Assembly (NCBI GenBank): GCA_003344405.1
Contig: NOWV01000007.1
Location: forward strand, 1,116,001 to 1,180,000
Direction of reading: 5' to 3'
DNA from: Trichoplax sp. H2
Lineage: Eukaryota; Placozoa; Uniplacotomia; Trichoplacea
Length of the DNA: 64,000 bases
Below, piece by piece: positions 49,401 through 62,062 of this stretch (positions within the stretch are counted from its first letter, which is position 1; each line of letters starts with the position of its first letter). Both the position numbers and the translations under genes were made by a program. The notes beneath the pieces were generated by a model. The model was not told the origin of the DNA. It was given only the letters and a program-made list of their open reading frames with translations, and ran no database searches.

Positions 49401-52400
49401 TATCTTAGAAAGTATAAAAAGGCTAACTATGATGTAATGTGGACGAGGAGAAAGCCATAGAAGAGAATAAACTGTAGTGATAGTTATCTGTTCAAAAGCC
49501 TACGCTTAACTACTTGTGTAATCGAGTAACCTAGTGACGGTCAAAGAAGTGTAGTCCCACACCCGAGAAGTTAGTGTTCTAATAGGAAGCGTAGTTCCAG
49601 TAGCACTTGTTCAGTGTCGGGATTGTGCCGTACTTAGTTAAGTTTTACACGATAAGTAGAGATCCTGTGTCACAAAAACGTAGTTGTGACAATAGTACTA
49701 CGGTACATCCCGTAAAGAAATTACATAAGTACAAAACTTAAGGCTATAGATTTAACAGATGAATAAGTTGAAGAGCGTTCCTTCATTTTCAGGCTCTGCA
49801 CCTTTCATTGCGTTAATGCCAGTGACTAATTTAGTCATACACTAATATTTATTCTATAACAGAAATTTTTAAAGATTTAAGAAAAATAATGCTATATTAG
49901 AATTATCTATTTTCATAAATTAATGAGTTGAAATGCGTAGCTTTCAATAATTATAATAATTGACTCTATGATAACTATACTAGTTTTAGCCGAATCTGTA
50001 ATAAGATCCACATGTCACAAAACAGTTTTGCGACAAGTTTACGTAAAAAAATCTCCAAATTTCTAAAGTTGGTGGGTTTTATTGTCTCTTAACTACTCAC
50101 AAGAACTTAGACGCCTTTGTTTCTAGGTTGCAAAACTATAGAATTGATTTCATTCAATGGTCTACCTAGCTTAAATACCTATCGGCAGTGGCCAACATTG
50201 ATAAATCGAGATTGGAAAATTTTAGCGTTTGAAACTTTTAATACAGAAGAAACTAATAATTTTCCGATTATCGATGATCATTTAATGAAGGTTAAAAATT
50301 CAGGTAAACATAATCTGAGATAATAAGCAATGATTGTATCTTTTTTCCCTGAATTGATAGAGATATTAAATTATTAAAGGGGCTAAAGTTATCATTCTGA
50401 GCTGTCTCTCGGATCAGGCAGCCATTATTATAAAACGAGCTCATAGATTGGGATTAACTGGCAATGGGTTTCAGTGGGTTCTCTTCGATAATACTATTAC
50501 TGAGGTATTGTAACGTTTGGACATACTTTGGTTACTATGTTAAGTATTATGATACCACCAGAAGAGTTCATACTTTGGTTTCGAACCTATTTTATCGTTA
50601 CAAAAATTACTTTTTAAATTGTTTACTTTAGTTATTGCTATAACGGTATAAAATCTTGTATTTTATCACGTAATCTTGAAGGCTTGGAAATATTTGCACC
50701 ATGAATAGAATTTTCAAAGATTTTTTAAATTTAAAAGTAGCTTGAGGATTGTAAAATGTCTTGAGTTCGTTTAGCAGTAGTATTTGGAATAGTTTTAATT
50801 ATAATTATTTGAAGTATGAAGGATAATGATTGATAAATTAGCGATTCAAATCAATCTGTTGTCTTGAATATAAAATTATTTATATATCAGTATCCATTGA
50901 GTAGAAATTTGTTGCTATCTTAAACCTAAATTAAAATGCAGCTTATACTAATTGTAGATCCATTCATTCATACCTTTTCTTTTACTAATTTCAAACATTT
51001 TTCAGAGTTATTTTATGTTATTTAACACAAATTTACTAATGCTCACTTTTTAGGGTTGGTTGAACCTTGATCCTCCTGGTTACTTGACTGGTGCTATAGG
51101 AATCATGAGCTCCAACGATAAAGGTGAACTATATGGACAAGTTGAAACTGCTTGGAAAAGGAAATATAAAACAAGTTTAGAGGTTAATTTAACCTATGCT
51201 TAATATTGCAAAGATTTCAGATGAGTAGTTCACTTGAAAAGTAAAAACAGCAAAATTAGATTTCTAATGGCAGCATAATAATGCATGCAATTGTCTTTAT
51301 AATTTCTGCTATATTCTAGCAAGAGATCGCATAGCCGTCTCTTAAAGTATTGAAAAAAAGCTTAACGACAGTTGATCAAACTTAATTCTTATCAGATAGA
51401 TATTATACAAAAATAATTTTCAATTCGTCATAGCTTTTAACTTAATATTTAACAAAGACCAAAAGCAATTTAGACCTTAACCCTAATTAAATTTTGCATA
51501 TGAAACTACTATCACATTTTCATCCTCTAAAATGTTAAGTTATATAAATTTATCTAATTTAAACTCATCATTGATAAGAAATATCATTATTATTGTTTCT
51601 AGCAGACGTGGCTACTAACTTTTTGCTGACTTCGAGCGAATAAAATAAACAGTAGCAATCTTTTATTTTTATAACGTAAAGTCTTATAATTGTTATTAGT
51701 TGTAAGTAACTGTTACGATTAATGACACCTTTCGCTTCCAGATGATATTTAACGTATCATCATCTATAATAACGAGTTCGCAATTTTAATTTACAATATC
51801 ATCCATGCATTCATGGATCAACAGGTAGCATACAGTAAGTTTGAGCATGTTTTATTATAACAAAATTGCAATTATAACAGACACAATGTTCGGTAACTTA
51901 TCTTGATCTGGATATCATAAACCAAAGTTTTCTAAAATGAATATGGGCAAAAAATTGAAATATAATACTAGTGTGTTACTTCATTATTTTATTTTCTTAC
52001 ATTATAATGATAAATTCCACAATTTAACAGGATTATTAATTATCCTAGCATCGCATAACATTATTCTGTACTACCAATAACATTTTTGTAACTACTCTTG
52101 GTGCTATTCAAACTTCCATAAGATGATAGAAATTCACAGATGTGTAATGAATATCATTTGATACAGACTAGATGTAAGAATTAGAAATTATCAGCTTTGA
52201 TTGTAATTTAACACAGTTCCAAGTTAACGTTATGATTATTATTTATATCTTCAGCCAGTGTTCCTACGATATTATGACGCCGTCATAGCAATCGCCTACG
52301 GCTTAAGAGAATCATTCTCGCAATTACAAAGTATTGCTCCACTAAAATTATCATGCCTAAATTTGTCAAAGTGGGAAAATGGTCAAATATTGCTGCAAAA

Positions 52401-55400
52401 TATTGTGAAGGTATGTCTAGATAAAATTTACTTCGAACTTACAAGGAATACGTACTCTACGGAGGGTAATTTCCTAGTAAAATTAGGATTAATCTAGTCA
52501 TTCGTCAGCGTCTAGTTAGTAATTGTTCTAGTTTTTCAAACCATATGAAGTTCAAAGCTATTTTTGGGCGATAAATATGTTAATTTTGTTATATCTTGAG
52601 ATTATGAAAAGAAAATATTGTTATAACTAAGCAATTGCTAACAAAAGTATTCTGTAAAATACTATAAATATGTTGATTTAGATATGTATATTCCTAAATA
52701 AGTAAATTTAATCATAAAGACGTTCATTATGAAAACTAGGCTACATTAAGACGTAACAGAATTCTTGACAGCATTGTGTATTTTAAAATAAAGTAATCCA
52801 TCAATTTGTTAAACAAATTTAATTAATAGTCGAAAGGCCCTGGCTCTTCTGGACCAATCCGTTTCGACGCTAGACATGCACCATACAATCCGAACTATGA
52901 AGTAGTTAATCTAGTTAATAAGACCTGGAAGAGTGTAAGTATAGTATATATGTACTAGTCTAGATTCCAACGTAATTTGAGTGTTAAAAATAATCCAATG
53001 TAAGCTATCACCTTTATTTCATTTATCAAATGCAGATTGGGAGCTGGAACAAAGTATCAGGTGCTACAATAAATGGGGTTGCAGTTAAATTTATGGATAA
53101 TATTCATGATTCGCGTAAATTTGATACTGGCCTGCAAGGAAAGCATTTCAATGTAACAACGAAAATTGTAAGCTATGTCAGCAAATTTAAACTGTATAAC
53201 AGCTAAAATATTAAAGGGAAAACATTATGTCACAGTCATGAAAATAACTTAAGTGTGGATATATAGTTTGCGATAACATTTTGTATTGAACTCCTTAGAA
53301 ATATAAAGCACTGCTTTAGAAAGCGTTATTGTTAGTGATAAAGTAAATCCTTATGATATTATGATGGAATAGTAAATGTTTCCAGTAGGTATTTAAAATA
53401 AAGAAATTTAATGGAGCTTGTAATTGAGCAAAACATATGTATGAAATCGTTTATTACTTTAAATGCCTGTATATGATAACTGCTTAATCGTAGTAACATT
53501 ATTGTTATTAGAAATATGCTGATAGCGTAGTAAATATGTTTGCTACGACTGATAGAGTATATATAATAGGAATAGTAATCAATAAAAGGTGAAGAAGAAG
53601 AGAACTACGTTATATTGTATTATGCGTTAGTGTGTGTACGTCATAATGATTCCAGTTACCATACTGTAAGCTAGGGAAGTAATCTTACGGATTAAAGTAA
53701 AATTTACTACAAGTATTGAGTCGTTTCTTGAATCGCAATTAATATGTCTGACGTTTCATTTGATTTAGGATCCACCGTTCTTGAATTATAAAGCTGACTG
53801 GGCAAAATTGAATGGGAATGATAGATATGAAGGTTTTATCACAGATCTCTTGAACAGATTGGCTACATCATTAAAATTTACGTATACATTGCAATTAGTC
53901 AAAGATGACAGCTATGGTGGATATAATGCAGAGACGAATAAATGGAGTGGAATGGTCGGCGAATTAACGGATCAGGTTAGATGCATGCAGATCTGGCGCA
54001 TCATGATCTGGTAATTTTATATTTTTCTGGTATGAAATTAATGAAGATGCCTCAAACACACTTTTTGGACGACATTGTTTTTTTTCTGATCAAATTTGAC
54101 GCGATTTAATATCGATAGGACGCTGATATTGCTGCTGGAGCATTTTCCATATCTGTCAGTCGAGCGGGAGAGATCGATTTTACCATACCTTTCCTCGATC
54201 AAGGGGCTACCATTCTAATCAAAAAGCCTGAAGTTCGCCCACCTTCAATTTTTCAATGTTTTGCACCTTTTACTGGATATTTATGGTTGTGTATTTTAGG
54301 ACTTATAATTATTCTAGCAGTTGCCTTCTTCACAAATGGTTTACTTAATCCTTTTGATACGTACGGTTTGGCTACAGAAAGTTTGCCTATATCTAAATTA
54401 ACACAAAATATGGACGGTAGTCAACTGGTAAAAGTTCGAGAAATTCGAGAATGGAAAAATGGCAATGAGGAAACTATTTCTTCTCTAACCGTGGGTAATG
54501 CGATTTGGAATTCCCTGGCAACCTTTCTACAACAAGGAAATGATAGAGTTCCTATTGCATTATCCGGTCGAATAACGCTAGTCGCTGCCTGGATAATGGC
54601 ATGCATTGTCATTGCTACCTATACAGCTAATCTGGCTGCGTTTTTAACGGTTGATAGCCTAAGTTCAGGTATCGACAACTTTAATAATAGTAGACAACAT
54701 CATATATATTAAAATCGTTTTTATTTATCCTTTCATTTTTTCATGACTTATGTTTAAGTATTTTTTGACGTTGTTCTTTTTATATGCTTTCATAGATATC
54801 AATTCAATCCAGAAGTTAGCTTCTCAAAGCAAAGTCAAATATGGAACAGTATCTGGTAGTAGTGTACACAACTTTTTCCAGCAGACTAGAATAAGCCCAT
54901 ACTATGAAATGGCAAGCCATCTAGTCAACGTTCCAAGTACGGAAGTGGGCGTTAATAAAACTCGACAAGGAAATTACGCATTTTTATGGGATGCAGCTTT
55001 ACTGAGTTACTACAAGAGTAAATACTGCAATCTAATAACCGTAGGCCAAGAATTTCGTAAAGATGGCTATGCACTCGGGCTCCGGAAAGGATCTCCATTC
55101 ACTAATGAAATTAGCATTGAAATTTTAAAATTAAGACAAAGTGGTTATGTGGCTAGTAGGCTTAATGCATGGTTCGTCTAAATATAGTAAATTGATAATG
55201 AAAGATAATGCAAAAATTGTTGCTTATCAGAAAAATTACCAGACACTATAGTTTATTAGTAAAATTTTTATCTAATAAGTTACTTGCCTTCATTAAAATC
55301 TTTATAGGCATGTATAATTTACGACAAATTACCACTATGCAGTAGACTGCTATTAAAATACGGTATAGACACTACCGCCTATCAGTAAAAGTATTTTTAG

Positions 55401-56911
55401 CTAGTTATTCATCTTTCTTATCCTTTTAAACATGCTTAATTTATTTTGAATTATCATCTTACTGTAGGCTGCTATGTTAAACTGAAAATAATTTTACTGT
55501 ACCGTCATGAATTCTCTAGTTGTAATCTCACTAACATGTGTCCTTTACAACGACATGTTAACTTGCGTTAAATAGTCAAACTTATTTTGTGTCGTACATT
55601 ATGAACAGGTACAAAAAGTCAAGTACTTGCACTACCGAAACAGCAACTTCAAATAGCGGCTACAAAGAAATTGATATCAATCACATGTATGGAGTGTTTG
55701 TTTTAGTTCTTTGTGCGATTGGAATAAGTCTTATAGTCCTGTGCATCGAATGGATAATAGCCTTAAAGGGGGATATCGATCCATCAGATCCAACGGTACA
55801 TGATTTTAAGCTGTTTTGCTAACTTTTAAGTTCTTTTACTTAATTCATTAAAACAAGGTCATAATTAATGTATAGTATATATATAATACAGCATTGTATC
55901 GAAAAAGAAAACGAATTTATTTGGAATTTTGTAGCTTAAACCAATAGATTTTCAAATAATTCATATTTTTTATAGTCTGCTGCTATAGATAGCAATATAC
56001 GGTTTACTTATTATATGTATACGTATACATACCTACGGAGGTCTAGTCTCATAATTTATAATTTAAGGAAAAATTAGANNNNNNNNNNNNNNNNNNNNAC
56101 TACCGAAACAGCAACTTCAAATAGCGGCTACAAAGAAATTGATATCAATCACATGTATGGAGTGTTTGTTTTAGTTCTTTGTGCGATTGGAATAAGTCTT
56201 ATAGTCCTGTGCATCGAATGGATAATAGCCTTAAAGGGGGATATCGATCCATCAGATCCAACGGTACATGATTTTAAGCTGTTTTTGCTAACTTTTAAGT
56301 TCTTTTACTTAATTCAATAAAACAAAGTCATAATTAATGTATAGTATATATGAACGTGACCGTATGCGAAGTTTGCAAAATGCCCGTTCGTATTGTCATT
56401 TTGCAAAGTGCCCGGGCAGTTTGCAAAATGACCGGCTTCGCATACGGTTACGTTCATATATATATAATACAGCATTGTATCAAAAAAGAAAACGAATTTA
56501 TTTGGAATTTCGTAACTTAAACCAATAGATTTTCAAATAATTCATATTTTTATAGTCTGCTGCTATAGATAGCAATATACGGTTTACTCATTATATGTAT
56601 ACGTATACATACCTACGGAGGTCCAGTCTCATAATTTATAATTTAAGGAAAAATTAGACGATATCAGTAACTTTATAACAGAGAGCTACTTTTGATAGAG
56701 GAAATACTGGAACATATTGTAACCGATGTTATATATTTATTAAATTTTTTAGAAACCTCAAACATTTTCTGACGCCATGCGTCTACGATTTCGAAAATAC
56801 AAAATGGTATCCAAAATATATGGTGATATTGATGAAGTTACAGCAAATCCGGAAAAAATAAATGAGATTATTGCCTTAAGAAAAAGAGCTTCTTCTCAAA
56901 TACAGTGCTAA
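46407..56911 (+). CDS. Ionotropic glutamate receptor 2, complete
   Basis: 14 exons, 946 aa: 46407-46521, 48112-48267, 48769-49035, 50127-50303, 50380-50504, 51054-51182, 52255-52410, 52830-52934, 53036-53167, 53769-53975, 54119-54668, 54796-55171, 55609-55795, 56753-56911. Nine exons have exactly the length of their counterparts in receptor 1. The order is signal peptide, amino-terminal domain, S1 (YEGFITDLL; Arg538 in SVSR), M1, pore loop TFLQQGND with Gln at the Q/R site, M3 TYTANLAAFLT, S2 with SSV and Asp772 in FLWDAA, M4 (YGVFVLVLC), C tail ending SSQIQC. As in receptor 1, the Asp points to a glycine-like ligand (inference). Exon 4 is 39 bp longer than in receptor 1 and its 5' acceptor is the least certain. 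The M4 exon appears again after the gap (56099-56263) as the other allele. A solo LTR sits in intron 3. ATG at 46404 is an alternative start. Confidence 0.94.
49072..49691 (+). mobile_element. Solo LTR of a Ty3/gypsy-like retrotransposon (620 bp)
   Basis: The element starts TGTCACAGTAC and ends GTAGTTGTGACA; its ends are inverted (TGTCACA/TGTGACA), as in many Ty3/gypsy LTRs. It is flanked by a 5-bp direct repeat atagt (49067-49071 and 49692-49696). A TATA box (AGTATAAAAAG at 49411) is followed by AATAAA at 49466. Base composition is G-richer than the surrounding intron. It lies in intron 3 of receptor 2, 36 bp after the exon, in the same orientation. Confidence 0.8.
49103..49195 (+). repeat. 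33-bp tandem repeat, nearly three copies
   Basis: Units starting at 49103, 49136 and 49169 share gtgttatggtgtttgtta followed by ttgat(a/g)gaaatt. The array lies in the upstream (U3-like) part of the solo LTR and may hold its enhancer repeats. Confidence 0.85.
55631..56078 (+). repeat. Allelic duplicate of the receptor-2 M4 exon, left copy
   Basis: Matches 56099-56658 with roughly a dozen single-base or one-base length differences and lacks the 106-bp insertion at 56351. It ends aaaattaga at the gap, at a point the right copy also reaches and passes. The divergence level fits two haplotypes joined end to end. Confidence 0.85.
56079..56098. other. Scaffold gap of 20 N
   Basis: Placeholder gap separating two allelic copies of the receptor-2 M4 exon region. 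Confidence 0.99.
56099..56658 (+). repeat. Allelic duplicate of the receptor-2 M4 exon, right copy
   Basis: Corresponds to 55631-56078 plus a 106-bp transposon insertion. It holds most of the M4 exon (56099-56263) and continues into the last intron and exon of the receptor. Confidence 0.85.
56351..56456. mobile_element. 106-bp MITE with 21-bp terminal inverted repeats, present in one allele only
   Basis: tgaacgtgaccgtatgcgaag at the left end matches the reverse complement of the right end at 20 of 21 positions. Removing the element and one TATA restores the sequence of the other allele, so the target duplication is TATA. The interior carries three copies of a tttgcaaaatgcccg-like motif, one inverted, so much of the element can fold. 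No coding capacity. Confidence 0.88.
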
Positions 56912-57337
56912 ATGATGGTTAATATATATATATAAAACACCGATTCCCGTCGAAGCCTTGTTGTACTAGTATTCAGGCAGTCACGGTATACGTATGTTCA
57001 CTATGCTTGTAGTCGCATCATAATATATTTTAAAGTAGTATCTCTAATGATGCCCTTCGTAATTTTAATTAATAGTATTTTAAGCAAGTAAAACAACTAG
57101 TAATGGCTTAGGTGTTACTGTTAGCTACGGATATATTTCTACTGCTGGTGCAGTTTCCGCATAATAGTTATCACTGCGCCATTTGTGGGTAAGTTTCTAT
57201 AAACAGCATATAAATAGAAGTAGATTAATTTCTTTTCCCGAGTATATTATAACGAGCATTATGTTGCTCTGTATCTAGAGTGTTATTTAATTTCGTGTTC
57301 TGAGCTTATAGAATTGCATAAAGCTATGTTCGCTAAC

Positions 57338-57545
57338 GAACCATAGCCAATTTAGATACATTTAAGTAAATCCTTAAAAGCCAAATTTAACTAATTTCTG
57401 ATTTACGATCCTATCAAAGATCTTTAGATGGCATGATTGAAAATATTAATACATGTAAACAATAATTAATTTACAATTTGAGGGACTGATTTTGCTTTAC
57501 AGTAAATTGTTTGGAACTAACGGATGACAAGATTTTTCTCTAGTA
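57338..57545 (+). pseudogene. Relic of glutamate-receptor ligand-domain S1 exons
   Basis: ttaagtaaatccttaaaa reads LSKSLK, as in receptor 1 exon 10. It is followed at the expected distance by gatggcatgattgaaaatatt, like the exon's NGMVKDI block, and then, after a shortened intron, by attttgctttacagtaaattg, like the start of exon 11. Stops interrupt every frame. Confidence 0.45.
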
Positions 57546-58431
57546 ATGTGCTAATTGTAAATGTGATAAAATAAAATACAAAGCTACTAGTAAGTGCTTA
57601 AAGTCCAAGACATAAGACTATCAGAACTGCTATTTTTCCAGCTAGAAAGTTCTTTATAACATTTAAGACATAAACTGGAAAATGCTTTCACCTTATAATA
57701 TAATTTAGGTGGACGCTTGAAGTTACTCATGTAGCCAGGCTTATGCCATGTTCCGTATTCAAGCGTATTGTCCCATAATAGTAAATAGTTAGTAGTTGTT
57801 ACGGAGCTATGCTCCGAAATATTAATTGCTATGTAAATTAAAATATCTCATTTAAATTGTTGTTTGCTCTGGTAGCTTATTCGGTAGTAATTCCACCCAA
57901 TCGTTTAAATAGATTTTATCTACAAGCTTCTACACACCTCTTAGAATACTACTAATCCAACTATAGATATAAATGACCTTTAACATATCACAATTTAAAT
58001 CGTACCGTCCACAATCTATATCTGGTTACATAATCTCCTCGGCTGACAATATCATTGTAGCCGCAAAGCATGCACTATTTTGGTACGGTGAGTTAGCATC
58101 GTGACACGTATTAACTAATTTTGCTTCGTCTACGATCAAATAAATAGCTCATTTTTGAAAAATTCCAATGTCATATCATTGTCTACCTTCAAGTACTTAG
58201 AAAGAATCCATGCCTAATGGTAGAAATTTAAGGTAGTCATAATCTACTGTATATTTTAAGTATGGGATTTAGGATGGGTACGAGTAAGCGACAGTTTCTT
58301 GGCGCGTATGTCCATATTTTCATTAAAATTGCAATTTACAATGTTTATTGCGCTTGTCATCTAAGCTAATCATAACTTTACTCATACTTATACAAGATAA
58401 TGCAATGTATCTAATAAGTTGTTACAAAACA

Positions 58432-58590
58432 GCTTTGCAACAAGATAACGTAATGTAGGATCAATTAGTTATCAGGGAGCAATATCTACTCTTTCAGGAA
58501 TACTTTTCTTAGACCAGTAGACCACAAAAAGACGTAGACGCTTCGTATCTTACCTTAAACACTAATCTTAAGAACTCCTTTTATTATACG
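58432..58590 (+). pseudogene. Possible relic of receptor exon 4 flank
   Basis: acaaaacagctttgcaacaag and gacgtagacgct(t)cgt...ttaaacacta parallel the end of intron 3 and start of exon 4 of receptor 2 (50010-50150), in the same order and spacing. The coding part is almost gone. Confidence 0.35.
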
Positions 58591-59188
58591 ATATATCGCA
58601 TTTATATACTCTTTTACAATAGCAAAGACATTCTAGTTAGTAATATTAACGTTAGAATCTGCTGATGAATGAAAAGCTAATTTTATCTACTGCTACCTAA
58701 TGAAGGCAACAGTATTTATGAACATATACATCGAATGACTAATACAAAATTGTTGGATTACAATATGTCCTATCACAGAACATTTCTACGATAATCAACA
58801 ATTTACCACAAGTAAATTACAATCACAGTGACTTGAATTGTAAGAAGATTATTCTCGATTCCCTAATCAAACTACCAATTTCAGTAGGCTGTATTTATGT
58901 ATAAATTACAATAAAAGCTAGTACTATATTTAAATTTCACGTATCTAAATAAGATACTCTTCAAATAAGGGTAAATCAATAAAATTATCCTAACATAGAT
59001 ATTTCTACTATAATCTAGATATTATAGTGTATAACACCGTGATATAAGTTTTAGAAAAACTAGTACAAACTCACGTCGCTTTGCTAACGGTTTACGATAA
59101 TGTACCCATTTGTTAATAATTAACAGATAGTATTACCATTCGACATTATACATATCCCGGTAATAGCCAGGCACTACTATATTCGCAG

Positions 59189-59509
59189 CTATGCTTGTAG
59201 AATACTACTTTTTAATAATGCATTCACGGATGAAATACTATGAAATGCTATATTAAGATTGGTTAATGGTCCAAAGCACATTATGATAACTAATGTACGG
59301 TGATGGACATACCAAGTTAAGATTAGCAGGTACTGTAAGATATCGACAGTGCTGTACAATGTCATTAGTACTGTGGTCAATACTATACCAATCATCATAA
59401 TGTGTCTAAGGGTCGCTTGCGTATGCAAGCAAAGCTTGCTCTGTTGATAACAACCGTTATAAGAAAATGTAACAATCAAAATGGCTGTGTAGAAAACTCT
59501 ATAAAGATT
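59189..59509 (-). pseudogene. Possible TM5-TM7 fragment of a rhodopsin-type GPCR
   Basis: An open frame of about 107 codons without a proper start reads like TM5 (AILIVTFSYNGCY), a short loop ending in a QATLRHIMM-like entry to TM6, and a TM7-like end LTNLNIAFHSIS. TM7 in class A receptors normally carries an NPxxY motif after a similar LNxAF string; here it is altered. Upstream the frame meets a stop and no TM1-TM4 was recognised. It could be chance in AT-rich DNA, where hydrophobic frames are common. Confidence 0.3.
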
Positions 59510-62062
59510 CTATGTTTATTCAATTTTCATCAGAGTATTACATCAAATCAAAATTTAAAGGCCCAGTGGCCATCCTGAGCGATATAACGAATACTATTTT
59601 AAAATCAGTACTCTGCAGAAAAGACTACCTTAAAGCTATTCGTTTTACATGAAGAAATCTTGAGGTAAAAAGTACTAAGAATCTTATACTGACCTATTGA
59701 AATGAACCCATAATCACAGTCATCTAACAGTAGTATAAATATCCCCGCGCTGCTCGTTTAAAGGCTGGGTGGGTGGGATTTGTAGTAGAAGTTAAACTTT
59801 AACTTCAGAGTGTATTTTAGATAGGATGGTCAATCTATCTGTGTATTGCTGCTCAACATTGGCTTAAGATTAAAATAATGAGATTGCACGAAAATAATTC
59901 TTAAGTTATGCATTTGATTGTAAGATTTTGCTAGCTTCTATCACCTCATTAGAGGATTATATAGCACATATCGTAGCTTTTTACAGTGATAAATATATAA
60001 GAACTTTTAGATATTAATACTGTAAACTGCGCTAATTAATTTAATACACTGAATTGAGCGTAACGCTTAGAATCAAAAGGAATGGTTTACGGTAGATCAA
60101 GCGAATTTAGTTTGATCTCGTGATTAGTTGGCGAGATGTGATTGCATATGCTAAAATAATCGTGTAACAAATTGTACAATAATGTCCATAAGCTGTGGAT
60201 AATTGAGTATCGATAGTTGCTAATATAGTTAGGCGCACCAAATTTTATGCTATAAAGTGAATTTTGCAAGAAACAATTATAATGGTTCTTGCGTTAACAT
60301 TTCGAAAACACAAAAATGGATGGAAGTTGTAGCTGTATATCCTATATCCTTATTGATCCTTTGTGAAAATTAGGCGTTGATATACAATGTGAAATACGAT
60401 ATAATCTCGTATAAGTGATCGAAGACTACTCCAATCTTAAAATACAAACCTGAACGTAATAGCAGTCAGACTGTTACAATTCGGTACACTGAATAGTTTA
60501 TCTAAGGTACAAATCCATCTAATTTGGATCTTACGCCTACTAAAACTGGTGCTAAAGTCTTATTTCGAAAGTAATTCATTGAATATTATTGATATCTGAG
60601 ATGTGTTGAGTTTAAACCTAAAGTTGATGGCTCCCGATTCATTGAGTGACGTGATATTTGGATAACGGACATTGGCTGTAGTATATACACTGCTTTACTC
60701 AAGCCGAATACAACGACTAAATGCTTCTAGAAAGAGCTACTAGAATAATCTAAGTTATCATCCTATATACTGTACTTTTCGTAGCTTTCCCAGCTACAAT
60801 CAGCATAGCAATATTCTACTATATTTTACACAAATTCAGATTATCATTAGTAACAACTATTTACAGCCGACCATTATTAATCCAATATGGAAGCTACTAC
60901 TGCTTTTACGTAGACATTATTTCTATCAATTATAGTACGATAAACTAATCATATCCTAAAATATAATTACACTACTATTTTTATTTCTAACATTAATGAT
61001 AACTCAACACCCTACTGTATATAGTTATTTGTACTCTAGAATAGAATCTTTCATTACAGTCTATGGTTATGAGCCGCTAAATATGTCTTAAGATAAATGT
61101 AGAAAGTCACGCTACCGTATATCATACTAAACGTGACTAATAGTTTACAATCCCAATAATAAGTTACGTGACAAGTGAATAACTGCAATTTGAAAGAACT
61201 AAAACGGAGACAACGCTTTATTTTACTGGTTATACAAATATATATATATATAGTAACATATATACAGCCAATACAGGTATCTTCGATACGCAATACTATT
61301 GCATGATCATGAATTTGAAATTATTGATTACTTTATTTCAGTTCATTTGCATACTTTGTTAGTAACATTCTATTTCTATTATCCCTGGATCATTCTTTGT
61401 GATACAGTGATTTTCTTTATACAACAAGATTGAAAGGATATATAAAAATATTTGGAAAACTTTTATGATGATAATTATTATAAATCTACTGTGGACACAA
61501 GAAATTAAAATAATTATTTATTAAAATTGTTTGTCTGCTATTTCAGCCTTCTTTTATCCCGCCAACTGATTTTCAATAATTCTCTTTTTAATTTGTCACT
61601 TCATAACTCTAAATAATTTTATGACCTTACCTCTTATTGTTAGACAATATCATTCATCAAAACTATTTCTTGTACTCTAAATTAATGAATCAAAATCACG
61701 GCCGAAATCTAATTAAGATCACGCATAATTTACGGTGATTTTTGCAATTTTTCTTATGCAATTATATCATTTTAATTATTCATAAGCAATTGTAGTACTG
61801 TACAGCATATTGGGAGCTAAGACATTCATGATAAAGCAGACGTTAATTGTTTATTTTCATTAAGAATTAATTGCTCTTGATGTACTTTGGATATATGCCA
61901 ACTTAAGAATCGTTCCACTTAGTTAGTTCATTAATATCACACGGAAAATATCATGTATTACTGCCATTGAAGTATAATGATTACCATCTACTTTTACTTT
62001 ATCATCATCGATTAATTTGATCGATATATTTCTTGGCCTCGTAACAAGGAAAAGAAGATAAA

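Larger units (their letters stand above)
56912..62062. other. Intergenic DNA between receptors 2 and 3, with gene relics
   Basis: About 5 kb without an intact gene. Decayed receptor exons are suspected at 57338-57545 and 58432-58590, and a fragment resembling the end of a rhodopsin-type GPCR at 59189-59509 on the minus strand. The rest is AT-rich and unrecognised. Confidence 0.55.

Noticed and set aside
50570-50595. tRNA-like ggtttcgaacct string
   Set aside because: No matching acceptor, D or anticodon stems were found around it.
54421-54612. 63-codon minus-strand frame
   Set aside because: Antisense to the pore/M3 exon of receptor 2.
56337-56528. 63-codon frame across the MITE
   Set aside because: It reads through the inverted-repeat element and flanking AT sequence; no coding signal.
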